Positions 9,021 to 18,585 of a DNA stretch of 64,000 bases are shown in pieces. The notes beneath the pieces are model-generated. The model saw nothing but the letters and a program-made list of their open reading frames with translations. It ran no database searches and was not told the DNA's origin. Made by a program: the position numbers and the translations under genes. The stretch covers positions 186,001 to 250,000 of the forward strand of contig NZ_VYWO01000002.1 of assembly GCF_008726925.1 (NCBI RefSeq). Reading direction: 5' to 3'. Source of the stretch: Aerococcus sanguinicola (GTDB lineage: Bacteria; Bacillota; Bacilli; Lactobacillales; Aerococcaceae). The first letter of the stretch is position 1; every line of letters begins with the position of its first letter.

Positions 9021-9084
9021 TAGTCCTAGTTAGGCCTTTTCTATAAATAAAAGGCCGATTAATCTGAAGGAGGAATCAGACCAG

Positions 9085-10986
9085 GTGAATTGGGATAATA
9101 AGATTAAGAAAGTTGGCCTCTTGCTGACATCGGTTTTTGTATTAGGTGCTTGTGCGGATTCAGGCAATATTGCGGAAGAAGCGCCTGCTAAGGATGCTGT
9201 GGAAGAAAGTGTAGCCTCTAGCGAGTCTGCTTCATCAGACCAAGCTTCTGAGAGCTCGGCAGAATCAGCGGAATCTCAAGAAGAAGGGGAAGAGGAAGTT
9301 GATCCGGTCTATGGGGAAGAGAATGGCTTAGACCTGATTGAACTCCAGGACGAGAAGCCAGAAGTGGCGCCTGTTCCTGTCAATAACGAACCCAACCGGA
9401 TTGCGACCAATCTTTTAGAAGAAACCACAGATGCTATGGGCTTCAACTGGTATACAACAGAGAAAATGCCAGATGCCAAGGTCAAGGTATCGACCTCAGA
9501 AGACATGTCCAATCCGATCGAATTCGCAGCCGAAGCGACTGAAGTAACCTCTGAATATGCGGAACGCGATAAGGATGGCTACTATATTTATGCAGCGGCC
9601 AGCCAAGATGAGGATGGCAACTTCATCGTGGATGAGAACGGCGAACCCGAAGAAGTGAAGGGGTATTTTACCGATGAACAGATTACCCCAGATAATACCC
9701 AATGGACCTCTGAAGGCAGCTCCTTAGGTTACCTGGAACTCCAAGATGTGACTGAGTACTCTTATAAGGCTGAAGCTGATGACTTAGAGCCAGATACCCA
9801 ATACTACTACCAAGTCGGTTCTGACGAGGGGGGCTATTCCAAGGTAGGGTCTTTTAGAACGTCAGGTGATAAAGGGGAGGCCTTCCAATTCATCCACTAT
9901 ACTGATACACAGAATGCTTACTGGAATGCCAATGTCAATAATGAGGCGGCTTATGGGGCGGACACCTTGGCCCATGCCCTAGAGGTGGCACCAGATGCTG
10001 ACTTTGCCCTCCATACCGGTGACTTCGTTGAGGTGGCTGAAGTGGAAGATGAATGGGTGGATAACTTGGATATGTCCCAAGACCAAAACCTCCACCTGCC
10101 CCATGCTTATACCCCAGGAAACCACGATGAATATACTGTCTTAGGGGATGAGAAGGACTTAACGGCCTTCAATGAACATACCAATGTCCCAGTAACCAAT
10201 GATGCAGTGACAGGTGGCTCTTACTATTCTTATGACTACAACGGGGCACACTTCGTTGTCTTGAACACCAACGACAACAAGGAATCGGAAGATAACCCTG
10301 AACAAGGGGCGATCGGTAAAGAACAGATGGAATGGGCTAAACAAGACATCCAAGCAGCTCGTGATGCGGGGGCCAACTGGATTATTCTTGCCTACCACAA
10401 GCCTATCTACTCTGCTTCCTACCATGCCCTCCAAGATGAAGACGTGCAAGTTACCCGGGAAGAATTCGCTAAATTAGCGGACGAGTTGGACGTGGATGTG
10501 GTGCTCCAAGGCCATGACCACAACTTAACCCGGACCAAGTCTTTAGTCTACACCAGTGACAACTTCTCTTACGGGGAAGTAGAAGACACTGAGAAGACAG
10601 AAAAAGATGGGGTGGAATACCATGTTAATCCTGAAGGCGTAACCTACATTATCCCTAACACCTCAGGAACTAAGGCCTATGATGCCATCTATATGAAGGG
10701 GGCTGACCACGTTCACAAGGTACGTCCTAAATTAGACTGGATGACCCAAGAGGATGTTGAGCTCTGGAATGGCCTCTTCGATGTGGCTGAACAACCTGAT
10801 GATTCGCCTAAATTCGACCACAAACACGAAAACTACCGTCAATCTCAAAATCAAAACTTCGCTGTCTACACGGTAACTGAAGATGAATTCCTGATTGAAT
10901 TCTACCAAATGGACGGTAACCTCCATGAAGGGGAAGAACGGACGGTTGAATTAGTCGATTCATATGGAATTAAGAAAGACCAATAA
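9085..10986 (+). CDS. Surface lipoprotein metallophosphoesterase (purple-acid-phosphatase-like)
   Basis: A 633-residue secreted lipoprotein. The signal peptide ends in LGAC (lipobox Cys about 23), followed by a Ser/Glu/Ala-rich linker. A fibronectin-like N-terminal domain of purple acid phosphatases comes next (GFNWYTTEKM to YYYQVGSDEGGYSKVGSFRT). The catalytic domain shows the metal motifs in order: YTDTQ, HTGDFVE, PGNHDE, AYHKP and GHDHN. It would release phosphate from organic phosphates at the cell surface. The GTG start lies 12 bases after AAGGAGG. The four-hexamer Pho-like box just upstream agrees with a phosphate-scavenging role. It is monocistronic, with its own terminator. Confidence 0.88.
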   Translation: MNWDNKIKKVGLLLTSVFVLGACADSGNIAEEAPAKDAVEESVASSESASSDQASESSAESAESQEEGEEEVDPVYGEENGLDLIELQDEKPEVAPVPVNNEPNRIATNLLEETTDAMGFNWYTTEKMPDAKVKVSTSEDMSNPIEFAAEATEVTSEYAERDKDGYYIYAAASQDEDGNFIVDENGEPEEVKGYFTDEQITPDNTQWTSEGSSLGYLELQDVTEYSYKAEADDLEPDTQYYYQVGSDEGGYSKVGSFRTSGDKGEAFQFIHYTDTQNAYWNANVNNEAAYGADTLAHALEVAPDADFALHTGDFVEVAEVEDEWVDNLDMSQDQNLHLPHAYTPGNHDEYTVLGDEKDLTAFNEHTNVPVTNDAVTGGSYYSYDYNGAHFVVLNTNDNKESEDNPEQGAIGKEQMEWAKQDIQAARDAGANWIILAYHKPIYSASYHALQDEDVQVTREEFAKLADELDVDVVLQGHDHNLTRTKSLVYTSDNFSYGEVEDTEKTEKDGVEYHVNPEGVTYIIPNTSGTKAYDAIYMKGADHVHKVRPKLDWMTQEDVELWNGLFDVAEQPDDSPKFDHKHENYRQSQNQNFAVYTVTEDEFLIEFYQMDGNLHEGEERTVELVDSYGIKKDQ

Positions 10987-10999
10987 TGAATGACTTAAG

Positions 11000-11027
11000 A
11001 GGGGTTCCATGTGAACTCCTTTTTTTA
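11000..11027 (+). terminator. Terminator after the phosphatase gene
   Basis: AGGGGTTC / GAACTCCT stem with a 5-nt loop and a run of Ts. Confidence 0.85.
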
Positions 11028-11049
11028 TGCTTTTAATAGCCCCTCTAAA

Positions 11050-11364
11050 TTGTTTTAAAGGCGGCTTTTTGTTATGATACAATTATCACATGAGGGCGAA
11101 AGGAGGCTAAGGAAATTTGAAGCAATCATCCCTTGTTTAATTTAGGATGAGCCATTGCTACGTTGGATGTAAGCATTAAGTATAGGGACGACAATTTACC
11201 TTTCGTCTCTTCCTTGCTGTTAAAGCAGGGATTTTTGGCCTTCTGCTTAAACCAGGGACTCAGTGGGATAACCGGATATACTTAGCTGGTTGCTTGAGTG
11301 AGGATCCCCAGATAGGCTGGCCCTTTTGTATATGTCAATAAGTATTAGGAATTGGAGGAAAATA
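11050..11364 (+). promoter_or_regulatory. Promoter and long structured leader of the sugar ABC operon
   Basis: TTGTTT (11050-11055) and TATGAT (11073-11078), 17 bases apart, place transcription start near 11085, about 280 bases before the first gene. The leader holds several hairpins: GGGACGA/TCGTCTC (about 11186-11211), CCTTGCT/AGCAGGG followed by ATTTTT (about 11213-11236, terminator-like), and AACCAG and ACTCA segments that can pair with CTGGTT and TGAGT in an interleaved order. I recognise no known riboswitch consensus. Confidence 0.5.
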
Positions 11365-12621
11365 ATGAAAAAAGTAGTTAAATGGCTGATGGGTTTAGCC
11401 GCTCTGCTGCTTGTCTTGACAGGCTGTGGAAACCAAGAATCAGGCCAAGATAATTCAGACAATTCGACGAATGAAGCCGAAACAAGCCAGGAAGCAGAGG
11501 GTCAAACAACCCTGAAGATGTTGGTACCAGGCTATGATTCCGGCTATCTGAAGGATGAATTGGACTCAGCGATTGCCAAGTATGAAGAACAAAATCCTAA
11601 AATTAAGATTCAAGTTGTACCAGCTGGTTGGGATGAATTAAATTCAAAAATTGTTCAACTTTACCAAGCCGGGGATTCTCCTGATATCTTGATGATGGGC
11701 TCACGTTCCATCCGTCAATTCGTAGAAGAAGGGGTCTTAGAAGATCTGACACCTTATATGACAGACGATTTTAAAGCGACGCGGATTGAGAACGTGATGG
11801 ATACCGCAAAAGTTGACGGCAAGCAATACGGGATTCCATTGGCCTTGAGCTCACGTGCCCTCTTCTACCGGTCAGACTTAATTGACAAGGCACCTGAAAA
11901 CTGGGAAGAATTACTGGCAACGGCCAAACAAGTTCACGATGAACATGATATGTATGGTTTCGCGATTCCAACGGATGTGACCCATGGGACCGATGAAATC
12001 TTAAACTTCATCTACCAAGGTGGCGGCCGCATCATTGATGATCAAGGTCAATTCGTGATTAACAGTGAAGAGAATGTTAAAACTGGGGATTACTTGAAAC
12101 AATTTGCGGATGTGATTCCAGATGCCGTGTCTACTGCTCGGAATGACCAAGTTGAAATGTTCAAGAATGGTGACCTGGCGATGTTTATTTCTGGTGGCTG
12201 GGAGAAAGAAGAAATGGATAAGGGACAAGACAAGACCCCTTATGCTGTCGCTGAAATTCCAGAAGGACCCGAACGGGCAGTGACTTTAGTGACCGATTCT
12301 TATGCCATGTCTTCAATTTCTGAACATAAGGATGAAGCTTATAAGTTTATTGAATTCTTGGGCCACGAAGACCAACAACGTCCAATTAGTGAAGCTTATA
12401 ACTGGTTACCTGTGCTTAAGCAAGAGTTGGATGATGACCGCTTTAAGACAGACTTTATGCAACCCTTCCTTAGCATCTTAGACGCAGGGGTTCCTGAACC
12501 TCAAGTGTCTAACTGGGATACCTTCAATAAGGCCTTTACCATTGCTTTCCAAGAAATCTTAACCGGTCAAAAGACCCCTCAAGAAGCCTTAGACCAGGCG
12601 CAAGAGGAGGCTAGCAAGTAA
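11365..12621 (+). CDS. Extracellular sugar-binding lipoprotein of an ABC transporter
   Basis: A 418-residue solute-binding protein of the maltose/oligosaccharide (CUT1) class. It has a signal peptide with lipobox LTGC, a short Gln/Glu/Ser linker, then a fold starting TTLKMLVPGYDSGY. Typical features are AGDSPDILMMGS, DGKQYGIPLALSSRALFYRSDL and GDLAMFISGGWE. The start is the ATG after TTGGAGG; an upstream in-frame ATG has no ribosome site. It is the first gene of a binding protein-permease-permease-ATPase operon. The sugar is not identified, and a glycerophosphodiester is also conceivable next to a phosphatase. Confidence 0.88.
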   Translation: MKKVVKWLMGLAALLLVLTGCGNQESGQDNSDNSTNEAETSQEAEGQTTLKMLVPGYDSGYLKDELDSAIAKYEEQNPKIKIQVVPAGWDELNSKIVQLYQAGDSPDILMMGSRSIRQFVEEGVLEDLTPYMTDDFKATRIENVMDTAKVDGKQYGIPLALSSRALFYRSDLIDKAPENWEELLATAKQVHDEHDMYGFAIPTDVTHGTDEILNFIYQGGGRIIDDQGQFVINSEENVKTGDYLKQFADVIPDAVSTARNDQVEMFKNGDLAMFISGGWEKEEMDKGQDKTPYAVAEIPEGPERAVTLVTDSYAMSSISEHKDEAYKFIEFLGHEDQQRPISEAYNWLPVLKQELDDDRFKTDFMQPFLSILDAGVPEPQVSNWDTFNKAFTIAFQEILTGQKTPQEALDQAQEEASK

Positions 12622-13487
12622 TGAGACAAGCGCGGATGACGCCTTACTTGCTGATTCTGCCTTGTGCTTTACTTTTAGTATTGCTATACGGTTATCCCAT
12701 TGCCTTAACCGTATGGCAATCTTTTAATGAGGTTAATGTTTTCACCAATGTATCGGAATTTGTTGGCCTCGGGAACTTTAAAGAAGTCATGACGGACTCA
12801 AATTTTAGCGATACGATGGCGATTACCTTTAAGTACACGGTAGTGACGGTCTTTTTGAAGATGGTCTTTGGCTTTGGTGTCGGTTATCTCCTACATTCGG
12901 AGATTTACTTCAAAAAAATATTTACCTTTTTGGTCTTGATTCCGTGGGCTATTCCTCAAGTAGCAGCCGGAACAATCTGGCAGTGGTTGCTTGACCATCA
13001 ATATGGTTATATCAACTATTATTTGATGGAGTGGCAGATTCTATCAGAGCCGATTCCCTTCCTATCCCGTCCGACAACGGCCTTCTACAGTGCCAGTGTG
13101 GTAGACACTTGGATGGGGATCCCGATGTTAGCGATGATTTTTTTGGCTGCTCTTGAAGCGGTGCCACGTAATCTCTATGAAGCGGCTGCCATGGACGGAG
13201 CAGGTAAGGTTCGACAGTTTTTTGATGTGACCTTACCGGGTATCCGAGGCGTTCTGCTGACGACCTTAGTCTTAGTAACGATTTGGACCTTTAACTCCTT
13301 TAATGTCATTTATGTCTTGACCCAGGGAGGGCCGATGCGGTCGACCGAAACATTAATTATCCGCATCTACCAAGAGGCCTTTAGTCGTTTTGACTTGGGA
13401 GCCAGTTCAGCCTTAACGGTGATTGCCGTGATTATCCTAACCTTTTTAACGGCCTTGTATTTGATGGGAGGGCGAGCACGTGACTAA
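12621..13487 (+). CDS. Sugar ABC transporter permease (MalF-like)
   Basis: A 288-residue inner membrane subunit with six hydrophobic segments. The EAA loop that docks the ATPase is visible as EAAAMDGAGKVRQFFDVTLPG (residues about 187-207). The start ATG shares its A with the stop codon of the binding-protein gene (TAATG), so the two are translationally coupled. Its partner is the next gene, which overlaps its end by 8 bases. Confidence 0.92.
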   Translation: MRQARMTPYLLILPCALLLVLLYGYPIALTVWQSFNEVNVFTNVSEFVGLGNFKEVMTDSNFSDTMAITFKYTVVTVFLKMVFGFGVGYLLHSEIYFKKIFTFLVLIPWAIPQVAAGTIWQWLLDHQYGYINYYLMEWQILSEPIPFLSRPTTAFYSASVVDTWMGIPMLAMIFLAALEAVPRNLYEAAAMDGAGKVRQFFDVTLPGIRGVLLTTLVLVTIWTFNSFNVIYVLTQGGPMRSTETLIIRIYQEAFSRFDLGASSALTVIAVIILTFLTALYLMGGRARD

Positions 13488-14301
13488 AGGAAAGATTTTT
13501 CGAAGCTTTTTACTTTTGATCTTTGTTTGCTTGTCGCTTTTCCCGGTTCTGGACTTGCTTAATACCTCTTTACAGACTTATGAGCAAATTATTGCCTGGC
13601 CGCCTTCCTGGTTTGAGAACTTGCAATTTGGCAATTATGCCCAGGTCCTAGGCGGCGAGAAGTCAATCATACCGGCTTTTATCAATAGTCTCATCGTCGC
13701 CTTTTGCACCATGCTGATCTGCCTTCTGGTGGGGGTTTTAGCGGCCTATGCCTTGACGCGCTATCGTTTTGTTGGCAAGGGGGGCTTCCTCTTGATGGTG
13801 GTCGCAACGCAGATGTTTTCATCGGTGATTTTGGTGAACGCCATGTATGTCATCTTTAGGCGTTTAGGGCTTCTAGATAGCCTCTTTGCCCTAGTCGTTG
13901 CCAATACAGCAACAGCTTTACCTCTGACGGTCTTTCTCTTGTTTTCCTACTTTTCTCAGGTGCCGCTTACCTATGAAGAAGCGGCTTGGATGGATGGAAG
14001 TAGTCGTTGGCAGGCCATTTGCCATATCCTTTTGCCGATGTGCTTGCCGGGCATTGTGACCGCTGCCCTCTTTGCCTTTATTACCGCTTGGGGAGACCTA
14101 GTCTATGCCAAGACCCTAGTTGTTGCGCCTGAACTGCGGACCCTTCCCCTCGCTTTGACGGACTTCCGTGACCTTTATAAGACGAGCTGGGAGACGCAGA
14201 TGGCAGCTTCTGTAGTGACCACCCTGCCACCTTTCTTGATTTTTCTAGTCATCCAGAAACACTTGGTTCGTGGGATGAGTCAACAGGGACTAAAGAGTTA
14301 A
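13480..14301 (+). CDS. Sugar ABC transporter permease (MalG-like)
   Basis: A 273-residue second permease with six membrane segments and an EAA loop (EEAAWMDGSSRWQAICHILL, residues about 166-185). It starts with GTG inside the end of the previous gene, after a GGGAGGG ribosome site. With its MalF-like partner it forms the heterodimeric channel. The ATPase gene follows after 12 bases. Confidence 0.92.
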   Translation: MTKGKIFRSFLLLIFVCLSLFPVLDLLNTSLQTYEQIIAWPPSWFENLQFGNYAQVLGGEKSIIPAFINSLIVAFCTMLICLLVGVLAAYALTRYRFVGKGGFLLMVVATQMFSSVILVNAMYVIFRRLGLLDSLFALVVANTATALPLTVFLLFSYFSQVPLTYEEAAWMDGSSRWQAICHILLPMCLPGIVTAALFAFITAWGDLVYAKTLVVAPELRTLPLALTDFRDLYKTSWETQMAASVVTTLPPFLIFLVIQKHLVRGMSQQGLKS

Positions 14302-14313
14302 AGGAGAACAAAG

Positions 14314-15354
14314 ATGAGTGAAATTGAACTAAGAAATATAAGTAAATCCTATGATGGGAAGACTTATTCCGTTAAAGATTTAAATCTAAAGATTCAAGAA
14401 GGCGAGTTTGTGGTTCTTGTAGGCCCTTCAGGTTGTGGTAAGTCGACAACTCTACGGATGATAGCTGGCTTGGAAGCCATCACTTCAGGCGATCTCCTGA
14501 TTGCTGGAGAAAAAGTCAATGACAAGGCACCTAAAGATCGAAATTTAGCCATGGTCTTCCAGGATTATGCCCTCTATCCCCATATGACGGTCTACAAGAA
14601 TATGGCTTATCCTTTGAAGATGGAGAAGCTTCCTAAGGATGAAATCGATGAAAAAATTCAAAAAGCTGCCCAATTACTGGGACTGGAAGCTTATTTGGAT
14701 CGTCGGCCTAAAGCCTTATCGGGCGGTCAGAAGCAGCGGGTAGCCTTGGGACGTGCCATTGTTAGGGAGCCCCAGGCCTTCTTGATGGATGAACCTTTGT
14801 CCAACTTAGATGCCAAGCTCCGCTCGCAGATGCGCTATGAAATTTCTAAATTACATCGTCGCCTGCAAACCACTATGGTCTATGTGACCCATGACCAGAC
14901 CGAGGCCATGACCATGGGCGACCGGATCGTAGTGATGGACCGGGGCGAGGTCCAACAAATTGGCTCGCCTAAGGAAATCTACGAGGAACCCGCTAATCGC
15001 TTTGTGGCCGAGTTCCTTGGGACGCCTAAGATGAATTTTGTCCCTGCCCAGGAACTGACCCAAAGCTTTGCGGCGATACCGGCTCACTTAGCCGCTAAGA
15101 CAGGGGTTGATTTTGGTATCCGGCCCGAGAATTTGAGTCTCAAAGCAGGCGACCACTACCGAGTGGTTTTGATTGAGAACTTGGGTGGGACCCAGTATGT
15201 TTACTTGGAACATCAGAATTTCGCCCAACAGAACCTGATTATCGAAATTCCTAGCAAGGAAAAGGTTCAAGAAGGGAAGCTTTATGATTTGACCGTTGAT
15301 GACTGGCAGAAGGTCAGAACTTTTAGCCAGGAAACGGGACAGGCAGTCAATTAA
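14314..15354 (+). CDS. Sugar ABC transporter ATPase (MsmK/UgpC-like)
   Basis: A 346-residue ATPase with Walker A GPSGCGKST (about 37-45), Q-loop VFQDYALYPH, signature LSGGQKQR (about 134-141), Walker B FLMDEPLSNLDAKLR and switch THDQTEAMTMGD. A C-terminal regulatory (TOBE/MalK-like) domain follows from about residue 240. Many lactic bacteria share one such ATPase among several sugar transporters. Here this operon and the one ending at 62.8 kb each have their own copy. The four genes make a complete importer. Confidence 0.92.
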   Translation: MSEIELRNISKSYDGKTYSVKDLNLKIQEGEFVVLVGPSGCGKSTTLRMIAGLEAITSGDLLIAGEKVNDKAPKDRNLAMVFQDYALYPHMTVYKNMAYPLKMEKLPKDEIDEKIQKAAQLLGLEAYLDRRPKALSGGQKQRVALGRAIVREPQAFLMDEPLSNLDAKLRSQMRYEISKLHRRLQTTMVYVTHDQTEAMTMGDRIVVMDRGEVQQIGSPKEIYEEPANRFVAEFLGTPKMNFVPAQELTQSFAAIPAHLAAKTGVDFGIRPENLSLKAGDHYRVVLIENLGGTQYVYLEHQNFAQQNLIIEIPSKEKVQEGKLYDLTVDDWQKVRTFSQETGQAVN

Positions 15355-15363
15355 TGCCAGCAG

Positions 15364-15399
15364 AAAAGGACGCACGCAATGCGCGAGGCGTCCTTTTTT
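15364..15399 (+). terminator. Terminator of the sugar ABC operon
   Basis: AAAAGGACGC / GCGTCCTTTT stem with a GC-rich loop and a T-run. Confidence 0.9.
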
Positions 15400-15468
15400 G
15401 CTTTCTTTGTCAGTAGGGATAGGGTATCCTGGTAGTAAACAAGATTTTCTTATAAAGGAGCGTTAACC

Positions 15469-16800
15469 ATGTCACTAGTCCTAACAGAAGATTTAATGAA
15501 ATTTATTGAGCAGTCTCCCACGGCCTTCCATGCAGTGGAGGCGATGCGCCAGTTACTCTTGGAAGCGGGTTTTCAGGAGTTAATAGAAGCTGAGCCTTGG
15601 TCGTTAGAAGCTGGCAGAACTTATTTTACCACGCGCAATCAATCCAGTCTGATTGCCTTCAAGGTCGCTGAAGACTTGGCGGATTATAGCTTTAACCTGG
15701 TTGCTTCACATTCTGATTCGCCCCACTACCGCTTGAAGGAGCGGGCTGAATTGCAGGACGACAAGTACTTGCGCTTGAATACGGAGCCGTATGGGGGCAT
15801 GATTGCCCAATCCTGGCTGGACCGTCCTTTGTCCTTGGCCGGGCGGATCTTGGTCCAAGAAGATGATCGACTGACTAGCCGGCTTCTGGCCTTTGACCGT
15901 GACCTGGTCGTCATTCCTAACCTCGCCATTCATATGAACCGGAAGATGAACCAGGGTGTGGCTTTGAATCCCCAGGTCGATATGATCCCCCTACTCGCTG
16001 GTAAAAAGGCCCAAAAAGGTGATCTGAAAGCCCTAGTTGCTGAAGAATTGGGCCTAGCTGCTTCAGCAATTGTGGATATGGAATTGAGTCTCTACCACCG
16101 CATGCCGGGTCGGATTTGGGGAGCACACCGGGAATTCTTCTCTGCTCCGCAATTGGATAACCTCGCCTGTGCCTATACCACACTGGCAGGCTTCTTAGGC
16201 GAAGATGCCCGCCATCCTCAAACAACGACTGTCTATGCCTGCTTTGATAATGAAGAAGTTGGGAGCGGGACCAAGCAAGGGGCTTTGTCTACTTTCTTGA
16301 GCGATGTCCTCCGGCGCATCCATTTCGAGCTAGGGGGCGATGAAGTTAGCTACTATCAACGTTTGGCTTCGAGTTTCTTAATCAGTGCGGACAATGCCCA
16401 TGCCATCCATCCCAACCACCCGGAAGTGATGGATGACACCAATTATCCCGAGCTGAATGGCGGAGTGGTGGTCAAGACCCATGCCGGTCAGAAGTATACA
16501 TCAGATGGGGTCAGCCGGGCAGTGGTTAAGATGCTCGCGAAAACAGCAGGCGTCCCCCTCCAGTTCTTTGCTAATCGCTCGGACCAGGCAGGCGGGTCGA
16601 CCCTGGGCAATCTCGCGATGCAGCAGGTATCGGTTAATGCCGTAGATATTGGCCTAGCCCAGCTCGCCATGCATTCAAGCTATGAGACTGCTGGGGTTGA
16701 AGATCCAGCCTATATGCGCGACTTAATCGCTACTTTCTACCAATACCGCTTTCGTCCTGATGGCCCAGCTCGCTTCCAGCTGCAGGCAGGGAGGGTTTAG
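15469..16800 (+). CDS. M18-family aminopeptidase
   Basis: A 443-residue cytoplasmic zinc aminopeptidase of the aspartyl-aminopeptidase (M18) family, which trims N-terminal residues from peptides. Metal and catalytic motifs are visible: VASHSDSPHYR (about 80-90), DNEEVGSGTKQG (about 262-273), DNAHAIHP (about 307-314) and the C-terminal MHSSYETAG with a metal-binding His. Length is normal for the family. It stands alone with a good AAAGGAG site. Its end overlaps the convergent HAD gene by 4 bases, so no separate terminator is visible. Confidence 0.92.
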   Translation: MSLVLTEDLMKFIEQSPTAFHAVEAMRQLLLEAGFQELIEAEPWSLEAGRTYFTTRNQSSLIAFKVAEDLADYSFNLVASHSDSPHYRLKERAELQDDKYLRLNTEPYGGMIAQSWLDRPLSLAGRILVQEDDRLTSRLLAFDRDLVVIPNLAIHMNRKMNQGVALNPQVDMIPLLAGKKAQKGDLKALVAEELGLAASAIVDMELSLYHRMPGRIWGAHREFFSAPQLDNLACAYTTLAGFLGEDARHPQTTTVYACFDNEEVGSGTKQGALSTFLSDVLRRIHFELGGDEVSYYQRLASSFLISADNAHAIHPNHPEVMDDTNYPELNGGVVVKTHAGQKYTSDGVSRAVVKMLAKTAGVPLQFFANRSDQAGGSTLGNLAMQQVSVNAVDIGLAQLAMHSSYETAGVEDPAYMRDLIATFYQYRFRPDGPARFQLQAGRV

Positions 16801-17660
16801 CCAATTTTTCCAGCAAGGATTTGTTGGATCATCCAGGCCACGCCATCTTCGCGGTTGCTAGGGGCAAGGCCGCGCGCCTGCCTTTGGACGGCAGGGTCAG
16901 CATTCCCCATGGCATAGCTGTGGCCAGTCACCGCAAACATGGACAAGTCATTGTAGGAGTCGCCGATGCTTAGGGCTTCGTTTTTGTCATAGCCTGCTGC
17001 TTCGAGGTACTGGGTCAGAGCCTGGCCCTTACTGGCCTTGGCTTGGGTGATTTCAACATTGTTGGGCCCCGAAGAGGAGATGGTCAGTTGGCCCTCGCCT
17101 CTGAATTGATCGAAGAAGGCTTGACGCAAGTCTTCCTGGTCAGTGAAGAAGATCAGTTTAAGGAAGTCTTGCTGGGGCAGGTCCCTGAGCGTGCCGAAGT
17201 CTCGGATGAAAGCTTTGGCTTGGCCAGGGTCGGGACTTGCTAGCTGGATCCCTGCTTGGCGGTGGCTGGCGGCTTGTTCTTTGAGGAAACGGTCAATGCC
17301 TTGCTGGTAGCGGGCAGGATCGGAGGTGTAATAGGCCTCCTGACTGATTAGCGAATAAGGGAGCTGGGCTTGGTCAAGGAAGTCACGCATGGCACGGACC
17401 TGGTCTTGGGGCAGGGGGTGTTGCTTAAGAGCTTGGCCCTGGGCAGAGGAGACCAAGGCCCCGTTGAGGTTGATCATAGGCACTTGGAGCCCCTGCATGC
17501 CGATGATGTTTCGGGCAGCGGCATAGCCCCGTCCTGTGACCGGGAGAAATTCGATGCCGTGTTCAATGGCTTGGTGGATAGCCCGGTAGGTCTGCGGGCT
17601 AATAATGCCTTGGGGTGTGAGGAGGGTGCCGTCGATATCAGAAGCAATAATTTTAATCAT
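16797..17660 (-). CDS. Cof-type HAD-IIB phosphatase
   Basis: A 287-residue haloacid-dehalogenase phosphatase of the Cof subfamily. Motif I is IASDIDGTLLT (residues 5-15), motif II is LPVTGRGY (about 39-46), and motifs III/IV are in KASKGQAL and ALSIGDSYNDLSMF (about 230-243). Members dephosphorylate sugar phosphates, flavin nucleotides or pyridoxal phosphate. The substrate cannot be read from sequence. It is a single gene, convergent with the aminopeptidase. Confidence 0.88.
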   Translation of the reverse strand: MIKIIASDIDGTLLTPQGIISPQTYRAIHQAIEHGIEFLPVTGRGYAAARNIIGMQGLQVPMINLNGALVSSAQGQALKQHPLPQDQVRAMRDFLDQAQLPYSLISQEAYYTSDPARYQQGIDRFLKEQAASHRQAGIQLASPDPGQAKAFIRDFGTLRDLPQQDFLKLIFFTDQEDLRQAFFDQFRGEGQLTISSSGPNNVEITQAKASKGQALTQYLEAAGYDKNEALSIGDSYNDLSMFAVTGHSYAMGNADPAVQRQARGLAPSNREDGVAWMIQQILAGKIG

Positions 17661-17876
17661 GTGATGGATCCTTTCTTTAATGGTTTCTTATGCCTATCTT
17701 AAAATACTCGCCCTCATTTGTCAGCCCCATAGCCCGTCTTGAGAAGGCTTTGCCAGGGGCTAGCTCCAGCTTCTACCGAGAGTCATAAGGGGCTTTGTTT
17801 TAATTTTGTCTTTGAACTTGTTATAATGATAATATAAGTAAGCGCTATCGCATTTGTTAGAAAAGGAGAGATTCGG

Positions 17877-18575
17877 ATGAAAATGTCAAAATTTGCTAGT
17901 AAGTTACTCTTAGCTTCCAGTGTCTTCCTCTTGGCGGCTTGTAGCCAGGATTCTGCACAGAATAATGAAGCGGGAACCGTTAGCCAGGCCGATACCACCA
18001 GTCAAGCTGGGGAGGCAGTAGCGGATAGCCAAGCCGACTCCAAGCAAAGTCAAGATGGCCAAGACGAAGCCTCTTCAGAGGATGCAAGTGATGCAAGTGG
18101 TGCTGAGGACGCCTCAAGCGACCAGGCTGCTGATGCTTCCGCTGATGAAGCTAAAGATGGGGAAGGCGTCACAGTTCAGGGCTCTGCCCAGGGCGATGAC
18201 TACCCTTACGGTGTATCTGCTGAGAATGTTGGTGCAATCCGTTTCGTGATTCCTCATACGGTTGCTAATGCGCCACAAAATATTAACTTAGATAATAACG
18301 AAGGCTATGTGAATATCCCGGGCCAAGGGAACTTTGCCATGCAGATTAAGCAGGTACCAACCAAGACCATCCAAGTCTTCTCGGCCCAATTACCTGGTCA
18401 AATCCGTGACATTAAGGTCAATACCGTTGTCGAAGTCGATAATGACCAAGCGGACTTCCCTAAAGAATGGTACCTCTATTATAATGAACAAGGTGGCATT
18501 TCCCTAGCAGCCCCTAACTTTGCTGGGAATACCACAGCCGACCAAGCTAATACCATGCAAGAATATTTGAATTAG
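17877..18575 (+). CDS. Lipoprotein of unknown function
   Basis: A 232-residue predicted lipoprotein. The signal peptide ends in LAAC (Cys about 22), followed by about 75 residues very rich in Ser, Ala, Asp, Glu and Gln, probably a flexible spacer through the cell wall. The C-terminal domain, from about YPYGVSAENVGAIRF, is compact with repeated IPHTVANAP and VPTKTIQVF segments. I do not recognise it. The ATG two codons in is an alternative start. It lies 10 bases before the Tad2-like gene and may be co-transcribed with it and the SDR gene. Confidence 0.75.
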   Translation: MKMSKFASKLLLASSVFLLAACSQDSAQNNEAGTVSQADTTSQAGEAVADSQADSKQSQDGQDEASSEDASDASGAEDASSDQAADASADEAKDGEGVTVQGSAQGDDYPYGVSAENVGAIRFVIPHTVANAPQNINLDNNEGYVNIPGQGNFAMQIKQVPTKTIQVFSAQLPGQIRDIKVNTVVEVDNDQADFPKEWYLYYNEQGGISLAAPNFAGNTTADQANTMQEYLN

Positions 18576-18585
18576 GAGAACTTGA

